From G963667145 sp963667145 (GTDB taxonomy: Bacteria; Cloacimonadota; Cloacimonadia; G963667145), in contig OY762943.1 of the NCBI GenBank assembly GCA_963667145.1, positions 186,001-250,000 of the forward strand: a stretch of DNA of 64,000 bases. Reading direction: 5' to 3'. The notes beneath the pieces were generated by a model that was given only the letters and a program-made list of their open reading frames with translations, had not been told where the DNA came from and made no database searches. Shown piece by piece: positions 33,297 to 42,002 of the stretch (its first letter is position 1; each line of letters starts with the position of its first letter). The position numbers and the translations under genes are program-made.

Positions 33297-34904
33297 ATGA
33301 AACTCTCAAGAGTTTTTTTTGCCTTTGGTTTGTCGTTAACGTTGTACGGATGTTTTTCCACGATTACAGGATTGTTTGATTCGTCTTCATCTTCTTCTCC
33401 TCCTGCATCTACAACGGTGGGGGAATATAGTGTGGTTATTGATGAAACGGAAGTGGTTTTAGTAGATAAAAAGTCCTACACTTCTCTTAATTTACAACTG
33501 AGAGTTCAGGCTAAAAAATCTTTGTATTTTATTTTTACGAATACCAGTAGTAGTTCGACTGTGGACAAAGGTTCCTATTCTGTGAGTAGCGACAATTTCT
33601 CTTTTAGCACTAATGTATCGAGCTCTGTTTTGGAAGCGAATGTGAGTAAATATAAGTTTACTAGTCCCAATCTTCCTGCTCCTCCCAAACTTTTAAAAGG
33701 CTCAGCTAATAACACCATTTTTGCCTCAACGCTGCGAAGTTCGGTTTCCGAAGGTGATGCAGACAATTTTTATGAAGTTTCTGGAACATCTCAAACGCTG
33801 GAATCAACTTGTCGTAGAGTTGTTAGCGATGTTAGCACTGATAATGGGAATAAAACTCTGAATATTTGGGTAGCTGATAACTGTTGGCATGCAAATAATG
33901 GTTCCATTACTCAAGAGATGGTTGACAGTATGGCGAATATTTTTTTGAAAGAAGGTTCCGACAACGATATTTACGATTGGGTTACCAATATTTGTGGAGA
34001 AGAATGGGGCAGTAGTGGCTATAGCAATATGCTGAGCAGTGGGCAGCCGATAGATATTTTGCTATGCGATATAGAAAATGATGGTGACAATGGCAACACT
34101 TTGGGATATTTTTGGTCGGGAAACAATAGTACAACAGAAGAAAATAGCAACCAAAGAATTATGTTTTACATGGATGCTCCTATCTATGCAAGTGCTGAAG
34201 GCACATGGAGTGTAACAGGTCCAAATCAAAGAGAGCAATTTACAACTTTGGCACATGAGTTTCAACATATGATAAATTATTATCAAAATACGATTAAAAA
34301 TGATGTGGAACAAGAAACTTGGCTAGATGAGTTGCTTGCTATGAGTATGGAAGATTTGGTTGCTTATAAATTATATGGAGATTATAATTCTTCTCCCTAC
34401 TCTTCGCGATTTACCGAGTTTAATGGTTGCAATTTCAATTCTTTAGGCGTTTGGAGTAGCACAGGAACAGTGAGTTATGCAATGCACTACGGATTTGGGT
34501 CTTATTTGCTGAGACAATATGGTGGAGCAAAATTTGTAAAGAGAATATACGATTCTAAGAAAAAAAGTACTGATGCTGTAGAAGCGGTGACAAGTGAGAG
34601 TTTCCCCACCATAATGCGTTATTGGGGTTCGGCATATTTACTTTCTGATCAAGGATTGAGCAATGGGTATTTTGCCTATAATTCTTTTTTAACCAGTACT
34701 CTTAACAGTATGGTGTATAAGCTATGTCCTATCAATGCGTTTAGTATAAGCCCTGTTCCAACGATTTATGTGATAGGGAATTTGCAAAATGTGAACCCGA
34801 GAGCTAATGTGTATTATAAGATAGCCGACAATTTGGCAGTTGGGAATTACAATATAAAAGTTGTGCTTGGGAGTAATTTGGAATTGACAATAGTAGCTAA
34901 ATGA
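33297..34904 (+). CDS. secreted zinc metallopeptidase lipoprotein (hyicolysin/M30-like), copy 1
   Basis: This 535-residue lipoprotein has a signal peptide with lipobox LYGC (Cys near 19). Residues 41-155 form a beta-rich module with VVIDETEVVLVD and KKSLYFIFTN. The peptidase domain follows, with four conserved cysteines (TCRR, NCW, NICG, LLCD) and the zinc motif HEFQH near 319-323, then WLDELLAM, which probably supplies the third ligand. A C-terminal beta segment ends SNLELTIVAK. The ATG at 33297 follows TTGGAGGG; a longer TTG frame would include that site. Its neighbour at 34955 is a paralogue in which the beta module is in a different place. Confidence 0.78.
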   Translation: MKLSRVFFAFGLSLTLYGCFSTITGLFDSSSSSSPPASTTVGEYSVVIDETEVVLVDKKSYTSLNLQLRVQAKKSLYFIFTNTSSSSTVDKGSYSVSSDNFSFSTNVSSSVLEANVSKYKFTSPNLPAPPKLLKGSANNTIFASTLRSSVSEGDADNFYEVSGTSQTLESTCRRVVSDVSTDNGNKTLNIWVADNCWHANNGSITQEMVDSMANIFLKEGSDNDIYDWVTNICGEEWGSSGYSNMLSSGQPIDILLCDIENDGDNGNTLGYFWSGNNSTTEENSNQRIMFYMDAPIYASAEGTWSVTGPNQREQFTTLAHEFQHMINYYQNTIKNDVEQETWLDELLAMSMEDLVAYKLYGDYNSSPYSSRFTEFNGCNFNSLGVWSSTGTVSYAMHYGFGSYLLRQYGGAKFVKRIYDSKKKSTDAVEAVTSESFPTIMRYWGSAYLLSDQGLSNGYFAYNSFLTSTLNSMVYKLCPINAFSISPVPTIYVIGNLQNVNPRANVYYKIADNLAVGNYNIKVVLGSNLELTIVAK

Positions 34905-34954
34905 GAATTGGTTACTTTTGCTTTATATGAATAAAATTTTGTCAGGGAGGCAAA

Positions 34955-36604
34955 ATGAAAAAAATAGTACTTAATTTGTTGGCTATATTGAGTGTGGTTG
35001 TGTCGCTTGCGGGGTGTTCTCTTTTATTTCCAGAAGATGATGACAATTCTTCGTCTCCCACAGATGGAGTTTCTTTTTACGAAGCAGCTGGAGGAAAAAT
35101 AATAAAAGCTGTTTGCAGGAAAACAGTAAGTGATGTTCCCACTAATCAGGGATCTAAAACTTTAAATATTTGGGTGGCGAATGATTGCTGGGTAGATGGT
35201 GGAACTAAAAAACTGAAGATAACTCAAACGATGGTAGATGTAATGGCGGATGCTTTTTTGAAAAGTGGATCTAATAATGACATTTATGACTGGGTAACCA
35301 ATATTTGTGGTGCTGAATGGGGCTCGCATAGTTATAGCAATTTGATTAGTAGCGACCAATCTATAAATATTTTGTTGTGTGACATTAATGATGATAGCTA
35401 CGCAACAGGAGGAGTACTTGGATATTTTTGGGATGGGAACAATTATAAAAGTTATAGTGAGAGCAATAGCAACCAAAAAGTGATGTTTGTTATTGATGCT
35501 ATAATTTATGCCAACGGAGGAACAACGTGGGATAAAACATCTTATTATCCGAGGACAATTATTTCAACTCTCGCCCACGAATTTCAACATATGATTAATT
35601 ATTACCAATTAAAGGTGATGAAAGGAATATCTCAGGATACTTGGCTTGATGAATTGCTTGCCATGGGTATAGAAGATTTGGTTGCTTATAAACTTTTTGC
35701 TAATTACGATTCTTCACCTTATTATGATCGTTTTGATTATCTTAATTATTATAATTATTATCAAATGTGCTATTGGGATGACAACAATTCATTGCCTTAT
35801 TATGGTTTAAATTATGGTTTTGGTTCGTATTTGCTCAGACAATATGACGGAGCAAACTTTGTTAAAAACATTTATGCTTCCAGCGGTACTAGTGCTACAA
35901 CTTCTGAAACTAACACAACAAGTGGAACGCTTGATGTAGATGTTACCATTGATGAAACTGAAGCTGTATTAGTTGATAATAACTTGTATAAATCAATTAA
36001 GATAAATCTGAAAATGGAAGCTCAAAAATCTTTGTACTTCATTTTTACCAATATAAATAGTAGTTCCTCAGTGAGCAGTGATGATTATTCCGTGAGTAGC
36101 GATAATATTACTTTTGTTACCAGTGTTAGCAGTTCGAGTATTAGTCGCTCTGTTTTATCTTCTGTAAATAGCGAATATCAATTTGTGGATGCTATTCTTC
36201 CGAGTGTTTCGGAACTTATTAGCAATTCGCCATTACAGAAAAGTGTGGCAAGTTCAACTGTGTCTTCAGCTAACTATGTAGAAGCTGTCACGGGGAAAAG
36301 TTTTTTCACTTTGCAACGAAATTGGGGAGTGGCTTATTTACTTTCTGATAAGAATTTGAGTAGCGGAGTTTTTGCTTATAATTCAGATGTTAGTAGTACA
36401 GTTGGCGACATTACATATAATTTGGTGGAGATAAACGCTTTTACACAAGGAACACCGAAAATTTATCCTTTGGGTGGAGCATTGCAAACTGTGAATAGCA
36501 GGGCGAATGTTTACTACAAGGCAGCCGATAATTTACCTGCAGGAACTTATACAATTACAGTTAATTTGGATAGCAATCTGAAATTGACCGTAGTGGCAAA
36601 ATAG
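34955..36604 (+). CDS. secreted zinc metallopeptidase lipoprotein (hyicolysin/M30-like), copy 2
   Basis: This 549-residue lipoprotein has a signal peptide with lipobox LAGC (Cys near 21). The peptidase domain begins soon after, with the same four cysteines (VCRK, DCW, NICG, LLCD) and HEFQH near 207-211, followed by WLDELLAM. At about residues 325-440 the beta module found near the N-terminus of copy 1 is inserted (TIDETEAVLVD, QKSLYFIFTN), splitting the region YLLRQYDGANFVKNIY from AVTGKSFFTLQRNWG that is continuous in copy 1. The C-terminal segment ends SNLKLTVVAK. It is likely anchored to a membrane facing the periplasm or outside and digests proteins. Confidence 0.78.
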   Translation: MKKIVLNLLAILSVVVSLAGCSLLFPEDDDNSSSPTDGVSFYEAAGGKIIKAVCRKTVSDVPTNQGSKTLNIWVANDCWVDGGTKKLKITQTMVDVMADAFLKSGSNNDIYDWVTNICGAEWGSHSYSNLISSDQSINILLCDINDDSYATGGVLGYFWDGNNYKSYSESNSNQKVMFVIDAIIYANGGTTWDKTSYYPRTIISTLAHEFQHMINYYQLKVMKGISQDTWLDELLAMGIEDLVAYKLFANYDSSPYYDRFDYLNYYNYYQMCYWDDNNSLPYYGLNYGFGSYLLRQYDGANFVKNIYASSGTSATTSETNTTSGTLDVDVTIDETEAVLVDNNLYKSIKINLKMEAQKSLYFIFTNINSSSSVSSDDYSVSSDNITFVTSVSSSSISRSVLSSVNSEYQFVDAILPSVSELISNSPLQKSVASSTVSSANYVEAVTGKSFFTLQRNWGVAYLLSDKNLSSGVFAYNSDVSSTVGDITYNLVEINAFTQGTPKIYPLGGALQTVNSRANVYYKAADNLPAGTYTITVNLDSNLKLTVVAK

Positions 36605-36611
36605 GAAAATT

Positions 36612-36890
36612 ATGAAAAATTTTATCAAAATTTTTGTTTTGGTGTTCGCCTTTTTTCTGACTGGTATGAGTGCGAATACGACAGTCAAAGGGAAGTTGAT
36701 ACTTACAGGGAATGACCCTTTTTCTTACTTTCTATTTTATAGTGATGATGGTCAAAAGTTGAGATTGGAAGGTGATAGAGGTATGTTGATGCCGTTGCAG
36801 GGACGCCGAGTTGAGCTGACTTATAGCCAAACGGACAAAGAAATGATGTACCCGATTGTTAAAGTGGTGGAAATCAAAGAGGAAAAATAG
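36612..36890 (+). CDS. small exported protein of unknown function
   Basis: This 92-residue protein has a signal peptide (residues 1-21, ending GMSA) and a short mature part of alternating strands (TTVKGKLILTG, KLRLEGDRG, RRVELTYS). It has no cysteine at the cleavage site, so it is probably a soluble periplasmic protein. It begins 7 bases after the second metallopeptidase and ends before a terminator, so it shares that transcript. No family is recognised. Confidence 0.6.
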   Translation: MKNFIKIFVLVFAFFLTGMSANTTVKGKLILTGNDPFSYFLFYSDDGQKLRLEGDRGMLMPLQGRRVELTYSQTDKEMMYPIVKVVEIKEEK

Positions 36891-36925
36891 AGCATCATTG
36901 ATGATTTATTAATAGCGGAATATTT

Positions 36926-36954
36926 AAAAAGTCGCGGCTATCTGCGACTTTTTT
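36926..36954 (+). terminator. intrinsic terminator after the metallopeptidase genes
   Basis: AAAAAGTCGC (36926-36935) pairs with GCGACTTTTT (36944-36953) over an eight-base loop; the T-run continues to 36954. Confidence 0.9.
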
Positions 36955-36966
36955 GCTTAGTATTGT

Positions 36967-36996
36967 TTGACAAACTTAGGCTTCCCTCAAGGATAG
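36967..36996 (+). promoter_or_regulatory. candidate promoter of the beta-barrel/smpB/dxr unit
   Basis: TTGACA at 36967-36972 is followed 21 bases later by TAG (36994-36996), 24 bases before the start at 37020. No TATAAT is seen at normal spacing. Confidence 0.35.
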
Positions 36997-37019
36997 CTTT
37001 TTAATACGATTTTAGGTTG

Positions 37020-38360
37020 ATGGAAAGAATGAAAAAAATATTTTTTACAATTTTGTTGTTGTCTTGTTGTGGCTATGTGTTTGCCACTTCTGCGTTTGGC
37101 AAGATCGGATTTTTAAATCAAAATCTAAGCAGAGATTTTTACTCCGCTGGTATGGGCTACACTGGTTCTGCGGATTTATTCAGATTTAATGCTGGATTAA
37201 TAAACCCCTCTATGGCGGTGACTACGGACAAAGTCCAGTTTTCCACGGGATTTTCGTCAGGTTGGATATACCCTGAGAATGGAGACAATCAAAGAGATTT
37301 GTCCAAGGCTGTGGAATACGATCTTCCGTTTTGCAATATCATTTTTCCGTTTGGGGATAATTTCGTTGCTTTGGATTTTGCTTCGGGTTATTCTGGCGAG
37401 TATGAGTACAAATATTCCAATATCACCGAGGAGACGTTTAACAATTTTTACAAATTCGGATTGGTTTACGCTCGGAAGACTCCATGGTTCAATTTGGGAG
37501 TTGGTGCGAACTATTACGTTGGCTCTGCTCAAAACGATGTAACAAAAACAGATGCTGGTCATTTTGTGTTTACTGACACTTCCAGAACGGTTAAGCTCGA
37601 TTCTACCTACAAAACTTCCGAAGATTTTGATGTGAACGCTTTCAGTTATTCCATAGGTATTTCCAAGCAGTTTAAAGATTTTTCGTTAGGCTTCTATTAT
37701 ATTCCATCGGTTGAGTTAAGCGGAGATAACGAGTTTAGCAAAACATCTTCTATTTATACTGAGGTTAAGTATAAAAGAGGCGGTACAGCTACTACTGGTT
37801 CTCCTTATTCCACTTATGATTCCACATACACCTTGAAAGACAGCACTGTGGTGACGGGCAAAGAGAAGAAAGAGATAAAATTGCCACAGATTTTCGGGAC
37901 GGGCTTCACCTACAAATTCAACGATGTGTGGAAACTGAGTGCTGATGCTGATTATCAAGTGTGGGAAAACAGCTCGTATTTCGCTGATGTGGATTTGCAT
38001 AACACTTTCAATTTTGGCATCGGAGTTGCGTACGATATGAACATCGACCCTTGGTATTGGAATATTCCTCTGAGGGCTGGGTATTATCGCAAGGAATTTC
38101 CTTTTAAGGCAGGTGGCAGTTATCTGACGGAGAACGGCTTCACTTTCGGTTTTGATATTCCTGTGAACGAGGCGAAAAATTCCAGAGCGACCATCGCTTT
38201 GCAATATTTCACCAGAGGCTCGAAATCGAAAAACGGTTATAACGAACAGGAATTTAAATTGTCCATCGGTTTTATTGGCTTCGACATTTTCTCATCTCGC
38301 AGAAAGCTGTTGGAAGACAGGGATATTCCAGTAGCTTCCGAAAAATATGATTTGTATTAA
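37020..38360 (+). CDS. candidate outer-membrane beta-barrel protein
   Basis: This 446-residue protein has a signal peptide (about 1-24, ending VFATS) and a mature part of repeated amphipathic strands rich in Tyr, Phe and Gly (for example FNLGVGANYYVG, FSLGFYYIPSV, WKLSADADYQVW). The pattern, with a start region ...DFYSAGMGYTG, resembles FadL/OmpP1-like or spirochaetal UPF0164-type outer-membrane proteins, but I cannot fix the family. It ends in Tyr, as many barrels end in an aromatic residue. Starts at 37020 and 37029 are both possible. Its end overlaps smpB by 14 bases. Confidence 0.65.
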   Translation: MERMKKIFFTILLLSCCGYVFATSAFGKIGFLNQNLSRDFYSAGMGYTGSADLFRFNAGLINPSMAVTTDKVQFSTGFSSGWIYPENGDNQRDLSKAVEYDLPFCNIIFPFGDNFVALDFASGYSGEYEYKYSNITEETFNNFYKFGLVYARKTPWFNLGVGANYYVGSAQNDVTKTDAGHFVFTDTSRTVKLDSTYKTSEDFDVNAFSYSIGISKQFKDFSLGFYYIPSVELSGDNEFSKTSSIYTEVKYKRGGTATTGSPYSTYDSTYTLKDSTVVTGKEKKEIKLPQIFGTGFTYKFNDVWKLSADADYQVWENSSYFADVDLHNTFNFGIGVAYDMNIDPWYWNIPLRAGYYRKEFPFKAGGSYLTENGFTFGFDIPVNEAKNSRATIALQYFTRGSKSKNGYNEQEFKLSIGFIGFDIFSSRRKLLEDRDIPVASEKYDLY

Positions 38361-38793
38361 GAACAAAAAGGCGTATCACAATTTTGCTTTTTTGGAAGAT
38401 TTTGAGGCTGGCATACAGCTTTTGGGAACTGAAATCAAATCTGTCCGTGCAAGCAAACTGAATTTTTTGGACGCATACGCTTTCTTCAAAAAAGGCGAAG
38501 TGTGGCTTTCAGGTCTGCATATTTCACCGCATCTAACGGCGAGTTTTTTCAATCATGAACCAATGAGGGAGAGGAAATTGCTCCTCACCAAAAAGGAAAT
38601 CAAGAAATTGGAAAAGAAGATTGCGGAAAAGGGTCTGACGATTGTCCCCAAGAAGATTTACATCAACGCCAAAGGTTTGGCGAAGATGACGATTAGCTTG
38701 GCTGTCGGCAAGAAACTCCACGACAAGCGGGAGAGCATCAAGCAGAAAGACATGAAGCGTGATGTGGAACGAAGCATCAAGGGGTTCAAGTGA
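38347..38793 (+). CDS. smpB: SsrA-binding protein
   Basis: This 148-residue protein binds tmRNA and brings it to stalled ribosomes for trans-translation. It is recognised by NKKAYHNF near 6, GIQLLGTEIKSVR near 22, KLNFLDAYAF near 37, the HEPMRERKLLL segment near 70 and the basic C-terminal tail HDKRESIKQKDMKRD. It starts inside the end of the barrel gene and overlaps dxr by 4 bases. The length is normal for the family. No tmRNA gene is visible in this window. Confidence 0.95.
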   Translation: MICIKNKKAYHNFAFLEDFEAGIQLLGTEIKSVRASKLNFLDAYAFFKKGEVWLSGLHISPHLTASFFNHEPMRERKLLLTKKEIKKLEKKIAEKGLTIVPKKIYINAKGLAKMTISLAVGKKLHDKRESIKQKDMKRDVERSIKGFK

Positions 38794-39926
38794 AAAAAAT
38801 CGCTGTTTTGGGTTTTAGCGGTTCTATCGGAGATTCTGTGGTAACTGTGATGCGAAATCACGGCGACAAATTCAGCATTTCCTTTGCTTCGGCTCACACA
38901 TCCAGCGACAAACTTTTTGCGTATGCTTTGGAGTTTGGGATAGAAAAAGTGGTTTTCACAGGGCTTAGCGAAAAGTTGACGGATATTCCAGATGGACTCA
39001 AAGTTTATTACGGCAAAGAGAGCTTGCTACAGCTCATTGCCGATGCGGATGTGGATATTCTGCTGAACGCCATTTCAGGCTCTGCGGGACTTGAATATTC
39101 CATGGCAACTGCGGACGCTGGCATAGATTTGGCACTTGCGAACAAGGAATCTCTGGTGATGGCAGGCGATTTGCTAAAGGAGAAGTTGAAAAAATCCAAG
39201 AGCAAACTTTTGCCAGTAGATAGCGAACATTCTGCCATTTTTCAGGCGTTGCAAGGGAACGACTATTCTTCCATTGGGAAATTGTATATTACAGCGTCTG
39301 GAGGCTCGTTTTTGGATAGATCGTTGGACACCTTTGACGCCATTACAGTTGAGGACGCTCTAAATCATCCCAATTGGGATATGGGCAAAAAGATTACGGT
39401 CGATTCTGCCACCATGCTGAACAAAGCGTTTGAGGTTATTGAGGCTCATCATCTATTTGAAGTGGACTACGAGAACATTGTGCCCGTTATTCATCGCCAG
39501 TCGATAGTTCATTCCATGGTGGAATACATTGACGGTTCAATCTTGGCACAGATGAGTTCGCCATCGATGGTTTTGCCGATTTTGTACGCTCTCACTTACC
39601 CGAATAGATGCTTGGATGCAGAGGTTAAGACGAATTTGTTCGACATTGGAACTTTGAGTTTTGAGCGAGTTGAGGAAAGTAGATACCCGTTGTATTTTGT
39701 TGGTGTGGAAGCAGGCAAAACGGGAGGCATCGCTCCGACTGTTCTGAACAGTGCTTCCGAAGCGGCAGTAAGATTGTTTTTGGAGAAAAAAATAAAATTT
39801 AACGACATTTGCAAGGTTGTTTCCGAGCAACTTGCCAAATGCGAAAAAATAGTTTCCCCGAGCTTGGAGGAAATTGTAGAAGTAAATAGCAAAGTTTACG
39901 AAGAAATTCTAACAAAATTTTCATAA
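38790..39926 (+). CDS. dxr: 1-deoxy-D-xylulose-5-phosphate reductoisomerase
   Basis: This 378-residue NADPH enzyme makes 2-C-methyl-D-erythritol 4-phosphate in the non-mevalonate isoprenoid pathway. It has the N-terminal nucleotide loop FSGSIGDS near 9-16, the metal-binding PVDSEHSAIFQAL near 142-154, the substrate segment TASGGSFLD near 168 and HPNWDMGKKITVDSATM near 191. The start is GTG at 38790 after AAGGGG, overlapping smpB. Its presence shows that isoprenoids are made by the MEP route. Confidence 0.95.
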   Translation: MKKIAVLGFSGSIGDSVVTVMRNHGDKFSISFASAHTSSDKLFAYALEFGIEKVVFTGLSEKLTDIPDGLKVYYGKESLLQLIADADVDILLNAISGSAGLEYSMATADAGIDLALANKESLVMAGDLLKEKLKKSKSKLLPVDSEHSAIFQALQGNDYSSIGKLYITASGGSFLDRSLDTFDAITVEDALNHPNWDMGKKITVDSATMLNKAFEVIEAHHLFEVDYENIVPVIHRQSIVHSMVEYIDGSILAQMSSPSMVLPILYALTYPNRCLDAEVKTNLFDIGTLSFERVEESRYPLYFVGVEAGKTGGIAPTVLNSASEAAVRLFLEKKIKFNDICKVVSEQLAKCEKIVSPSLEEIVEVNSKVYEEILTKFS

Positions 39927-39938
39927 TGGAGAATTGAT

Positions 39939-40667
39939 ATGTTGAAAATAGCTCTTATCGGATATGGCGTAATGGGGCAGTTGATAGAGTCGCTGTCCGA
40001 GCAGGTTGGTTGCACGGTTGTTGCCAAAATAGACCCCAAATTGGGAATAGATTTGACTGAAGAAAATCTGAAAGATGCCGAAGTTGTCATCGATTTTGCA
40101 CTTGGCAGTTCTGCTGTGGACAACGCAAAAAAAGTTTGCAGTTGGGGGAAAAAGATTGTTGTCGGAGCGACAGGATTTGATTTGGAAGGATTAAAAGAAG
40201 TTAAAGGCGACATTATTTATGGCTCCAATTTTTCTGTTGGAGTTAATCTTTTTTTGAAATTAATTCGTGAATCGGCTTTGATTTTTGATAAAGTTAGCGA
40301 ATACGACGTGTGTGGAATTGAGTATCATCACAATCGCAAAGTTGATAGCCCCAGTGGCACTGCGAAAAGCGTCGGCAACGTTTTGTTGGAAAATATGAAG
40401 CGGAAAAAGAGGCTTGTAGTTGATTGCCTAAATCGCAAGATTGAGCCTGAGGAGTTGCATTTTGCCAGTGTTAGATGTGGCGACATTCCGGGGACTCACT
40501 CGGTTTGTTTCGATTCTTCGGCAGATTTTGTGGAGATTAAGCATTCGGCTCGCAACAGAAAAGGCTTTGCTCTCGGTGCTCTCAAGGCGGCAAAGTTTAT
40601 CGCTGACAAACAAGGTTTATTTTGTTTTGAAGAAGTTTTTGACGAAATTTTGGAGAAACAGATTTAG
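39939..40667 (+). CDS. dapB: 4-hydroxy-tetrahydrodipicolinate reductase
   Basis: This 242-residue enzyme reduces dihydrodipicolinate with NAD(P)H in lysine and diaminopimelate synthesis. The Rossmann loop IGYGVMG is at 7-13, VVGATGF lies near 74, and the catalytic segment EYHHNRKVDSPSGTA is near 128-142. It is a little shorter than typical (about 265), mainly in loop regions. TAATGGAGAATTG precedes the ATG 12 bases after dxr. Diaminopimelate would be needed for a Gram-negative type wall. Confidence 0.94.
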   Translation: MLKIALIGYGVMGQLIESLSEQVGCTVVAKIDPKLGIDLTEENLKDAEVVIDFALGSSAVDNAKKVCSWGKKIVVGATGFDLEGLKEVKGDIIYGSNFSVGVNLFLKLIRESALIFDKVSEYDVCGIEYHHNRKVDSPSGTAKSVGNVLLENMKRKKRLVVDCLNRKIEPEELHFASVRCGDIPGTHSVCFDSSADFVEIKHSARNRKGFALGALKAAKFIADKQGLFCFEEVFDEILEKQI

Positions 40668-40788
40668 ATAATAAATTCTTGACAATATCTTTGCACGACT
40701 GATTTTGATGCAGATTTAACGTGTAAAGTTTTGAATGAATTGAAAACAATTTGTTTTTTAAACTAAAGGAATCGAAAACGGAGGCAAA

Positions 40789-41046
40789 ATGGAAAATTGG
40801 GATTTGGACAAATTGAACGAAAGAACCAAACGTCTTGATTTCTTTGATTTTAAGTTATCACAAATGGCAGGTTTCTTCTTCGGGATTTTTTTGATTAAGA
40901 TGTTCCCTTTCTTGAGAAGAGTTGGTTTCAAAAAAATTTTTATCTTAATGTGTTTGAGTGGTGCTAGACCTCTTTTGAAATTTCTTGGAGAAGACGAGAA
41001 TTGTGATGAGAACGCTGACGATTTGTTGGCTGATGAGAAAGAATAG
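40789..41046 (+). CDS. small membrane-associated protein upstream of atpG
   Basis: This 85-residue protein has a polar N-terminus, a hydrophobic stretch at about 26-42 (AGFFFGIFLIKMFPFL) and a second, weaker one near 50-65, then an acidic tail rich in Asp and Glu. AACGGAGGCAAA is a strong ribosome-binding site. It is 21 bases from atpG and probably on the same transcript, with TTGACA at 40679 as a possible promoter. I do not recognise it; the acidic tail and membrane segment suggest a small anchor protein. Confidence 0.6.
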   Translation: MENWDLDKLNERTKRLDFFDFKLSQMAGFFFGIFLIKMFPFLRRVGFKKIFILMCLSGARPLLKFLGEDENCDENADDLLADEKE

Positions 41047-41066
41047 GAATTGTAAGGATTGTTTAA

Positions 41067-41915
41067 ATGGGAAACTTGAAGGCTATTAAAAATAGGATAG
41101 AGGGTGTACGTTCGACAAGGCAGATAACCAACGCGATGAAGATGGTGGCTGCCAGCAAACTTCGCAAGTCACAGGAAGCTATAGAATCTGCTAGACCTTA
41201 TGCCGATTTGGTTGGAGGGATGTTGTCGTGTGTGAAGAAAAAAAATACTCAGGCTGGGCATCCTTTTTTCTCAGTTGGAGATAGCCAAAAGAGTGCTTTG
41301 CTTGTGGTGACTTCCGATAGAGGACTTTGCGGTTCTTTTAATTCCGAGATTGTGAAGAGAGTAAAACTTCATTTGAAAGAAAACGAAAATACTGACGTAA
41401 TCTGCGTTGGGAAAAATGGGCTTTCTTCTCTGAAAAAAGTTTGCGAAGTGTATGACAATTTCACGGGATTGTTCAACAGCATGGATTTTTCTGTGGCGAA
41501 AGATATTACCGAGCTTGTGTTGGATTTGTATTTGGACAAAGGTTACAGCAATGTGTCTGTCATTTACAACAAGTTTGTTTCCGCCATTCAGCAAGACATT
41601 ATCTTCAAAAATCTTTTCCCGATAGAGCCTTCTGCCGATGATACCATTTCGACTACGGATTTTTTGTATGAGCCGAGTGAAGAGGCGATTATTGAGGAGC
41701 TTGGGCGTAAGTATATTTCTGTGGAGATTTGGAGAATTTTGTTGGAGTCTTCCGCTGCGGAGCAAGCAGCCAGAATGACGGCTATGGACAACGCTACGGA
41801 AAATGCTAGTGAGATTATCGAGAACCTTTCTTTGAAATACAACCGAGAGAGACAGGCTGCCATTACAGGTGAAATCATCGATATTGTGGGTGGAGCCGAG
41901 GCTATCAACGAATAG
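41067..41915 (+). CDS. atpG: F-type ATP synthase gamma subunit
   Basis: This 282-residue protein is the central shaft of the F1 motor. The N-terminal helix starts MGNLKAIKNRIEGV and continues TRQITNAMKMVAASKL near 18-33; the C-terminal helix contains AARMTAMDNATENA near 236, both strongly conserved. The length is normal. All other ATP synthase genes are absent from the window, so the gamma gene is separated from alpha and beta. It ends before an intrinsic terminator, with only a small membrane protein upstream. Confidence 0.95.
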   Translation: MGNLKAIKNRIEGVRSTRQITNAMKMVAASKLRKSQEAIESARPYADLVGGMLSCVKKKNTQAGHPFFSVGDSQKSALLVVTSDRGLCGSFNSEIVKRVKLHLKENENTDVICVGKNGLSSLKKVCEVYDNFTGLFNSMDFSVAKDITELVLDLYLDKGYSNVSVIYNKFVSAIQQDIIFKNLFPIEPSADDTISTTDFLYEPSEEAIIEELGRKYISVEIWRILLESSAAEQAARMTAMDNATENASEIIENLSLKYNRERQAAITGEIIDIVGGAEAINE

Positions 41916-41936
41916 GCTTGAAAATATAATAATTTG

Positions 41937-41974
41937 GCTACCTCACTTTTTTCGGAAGGCGGGGTAGCTTTTTT
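41937..41974 (+). terminator. intrinsic terminator after atpG
   Basis: GCTACCTC (41937-41944) pairs with GGGGTAGC (41961-41968), with one T-G pair, followed by six T residues. Confidence 0.85.
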
Positions 41975-42002
41975 GCAGTAAAGCAATTAAGGAGATTTGT
42001 AG

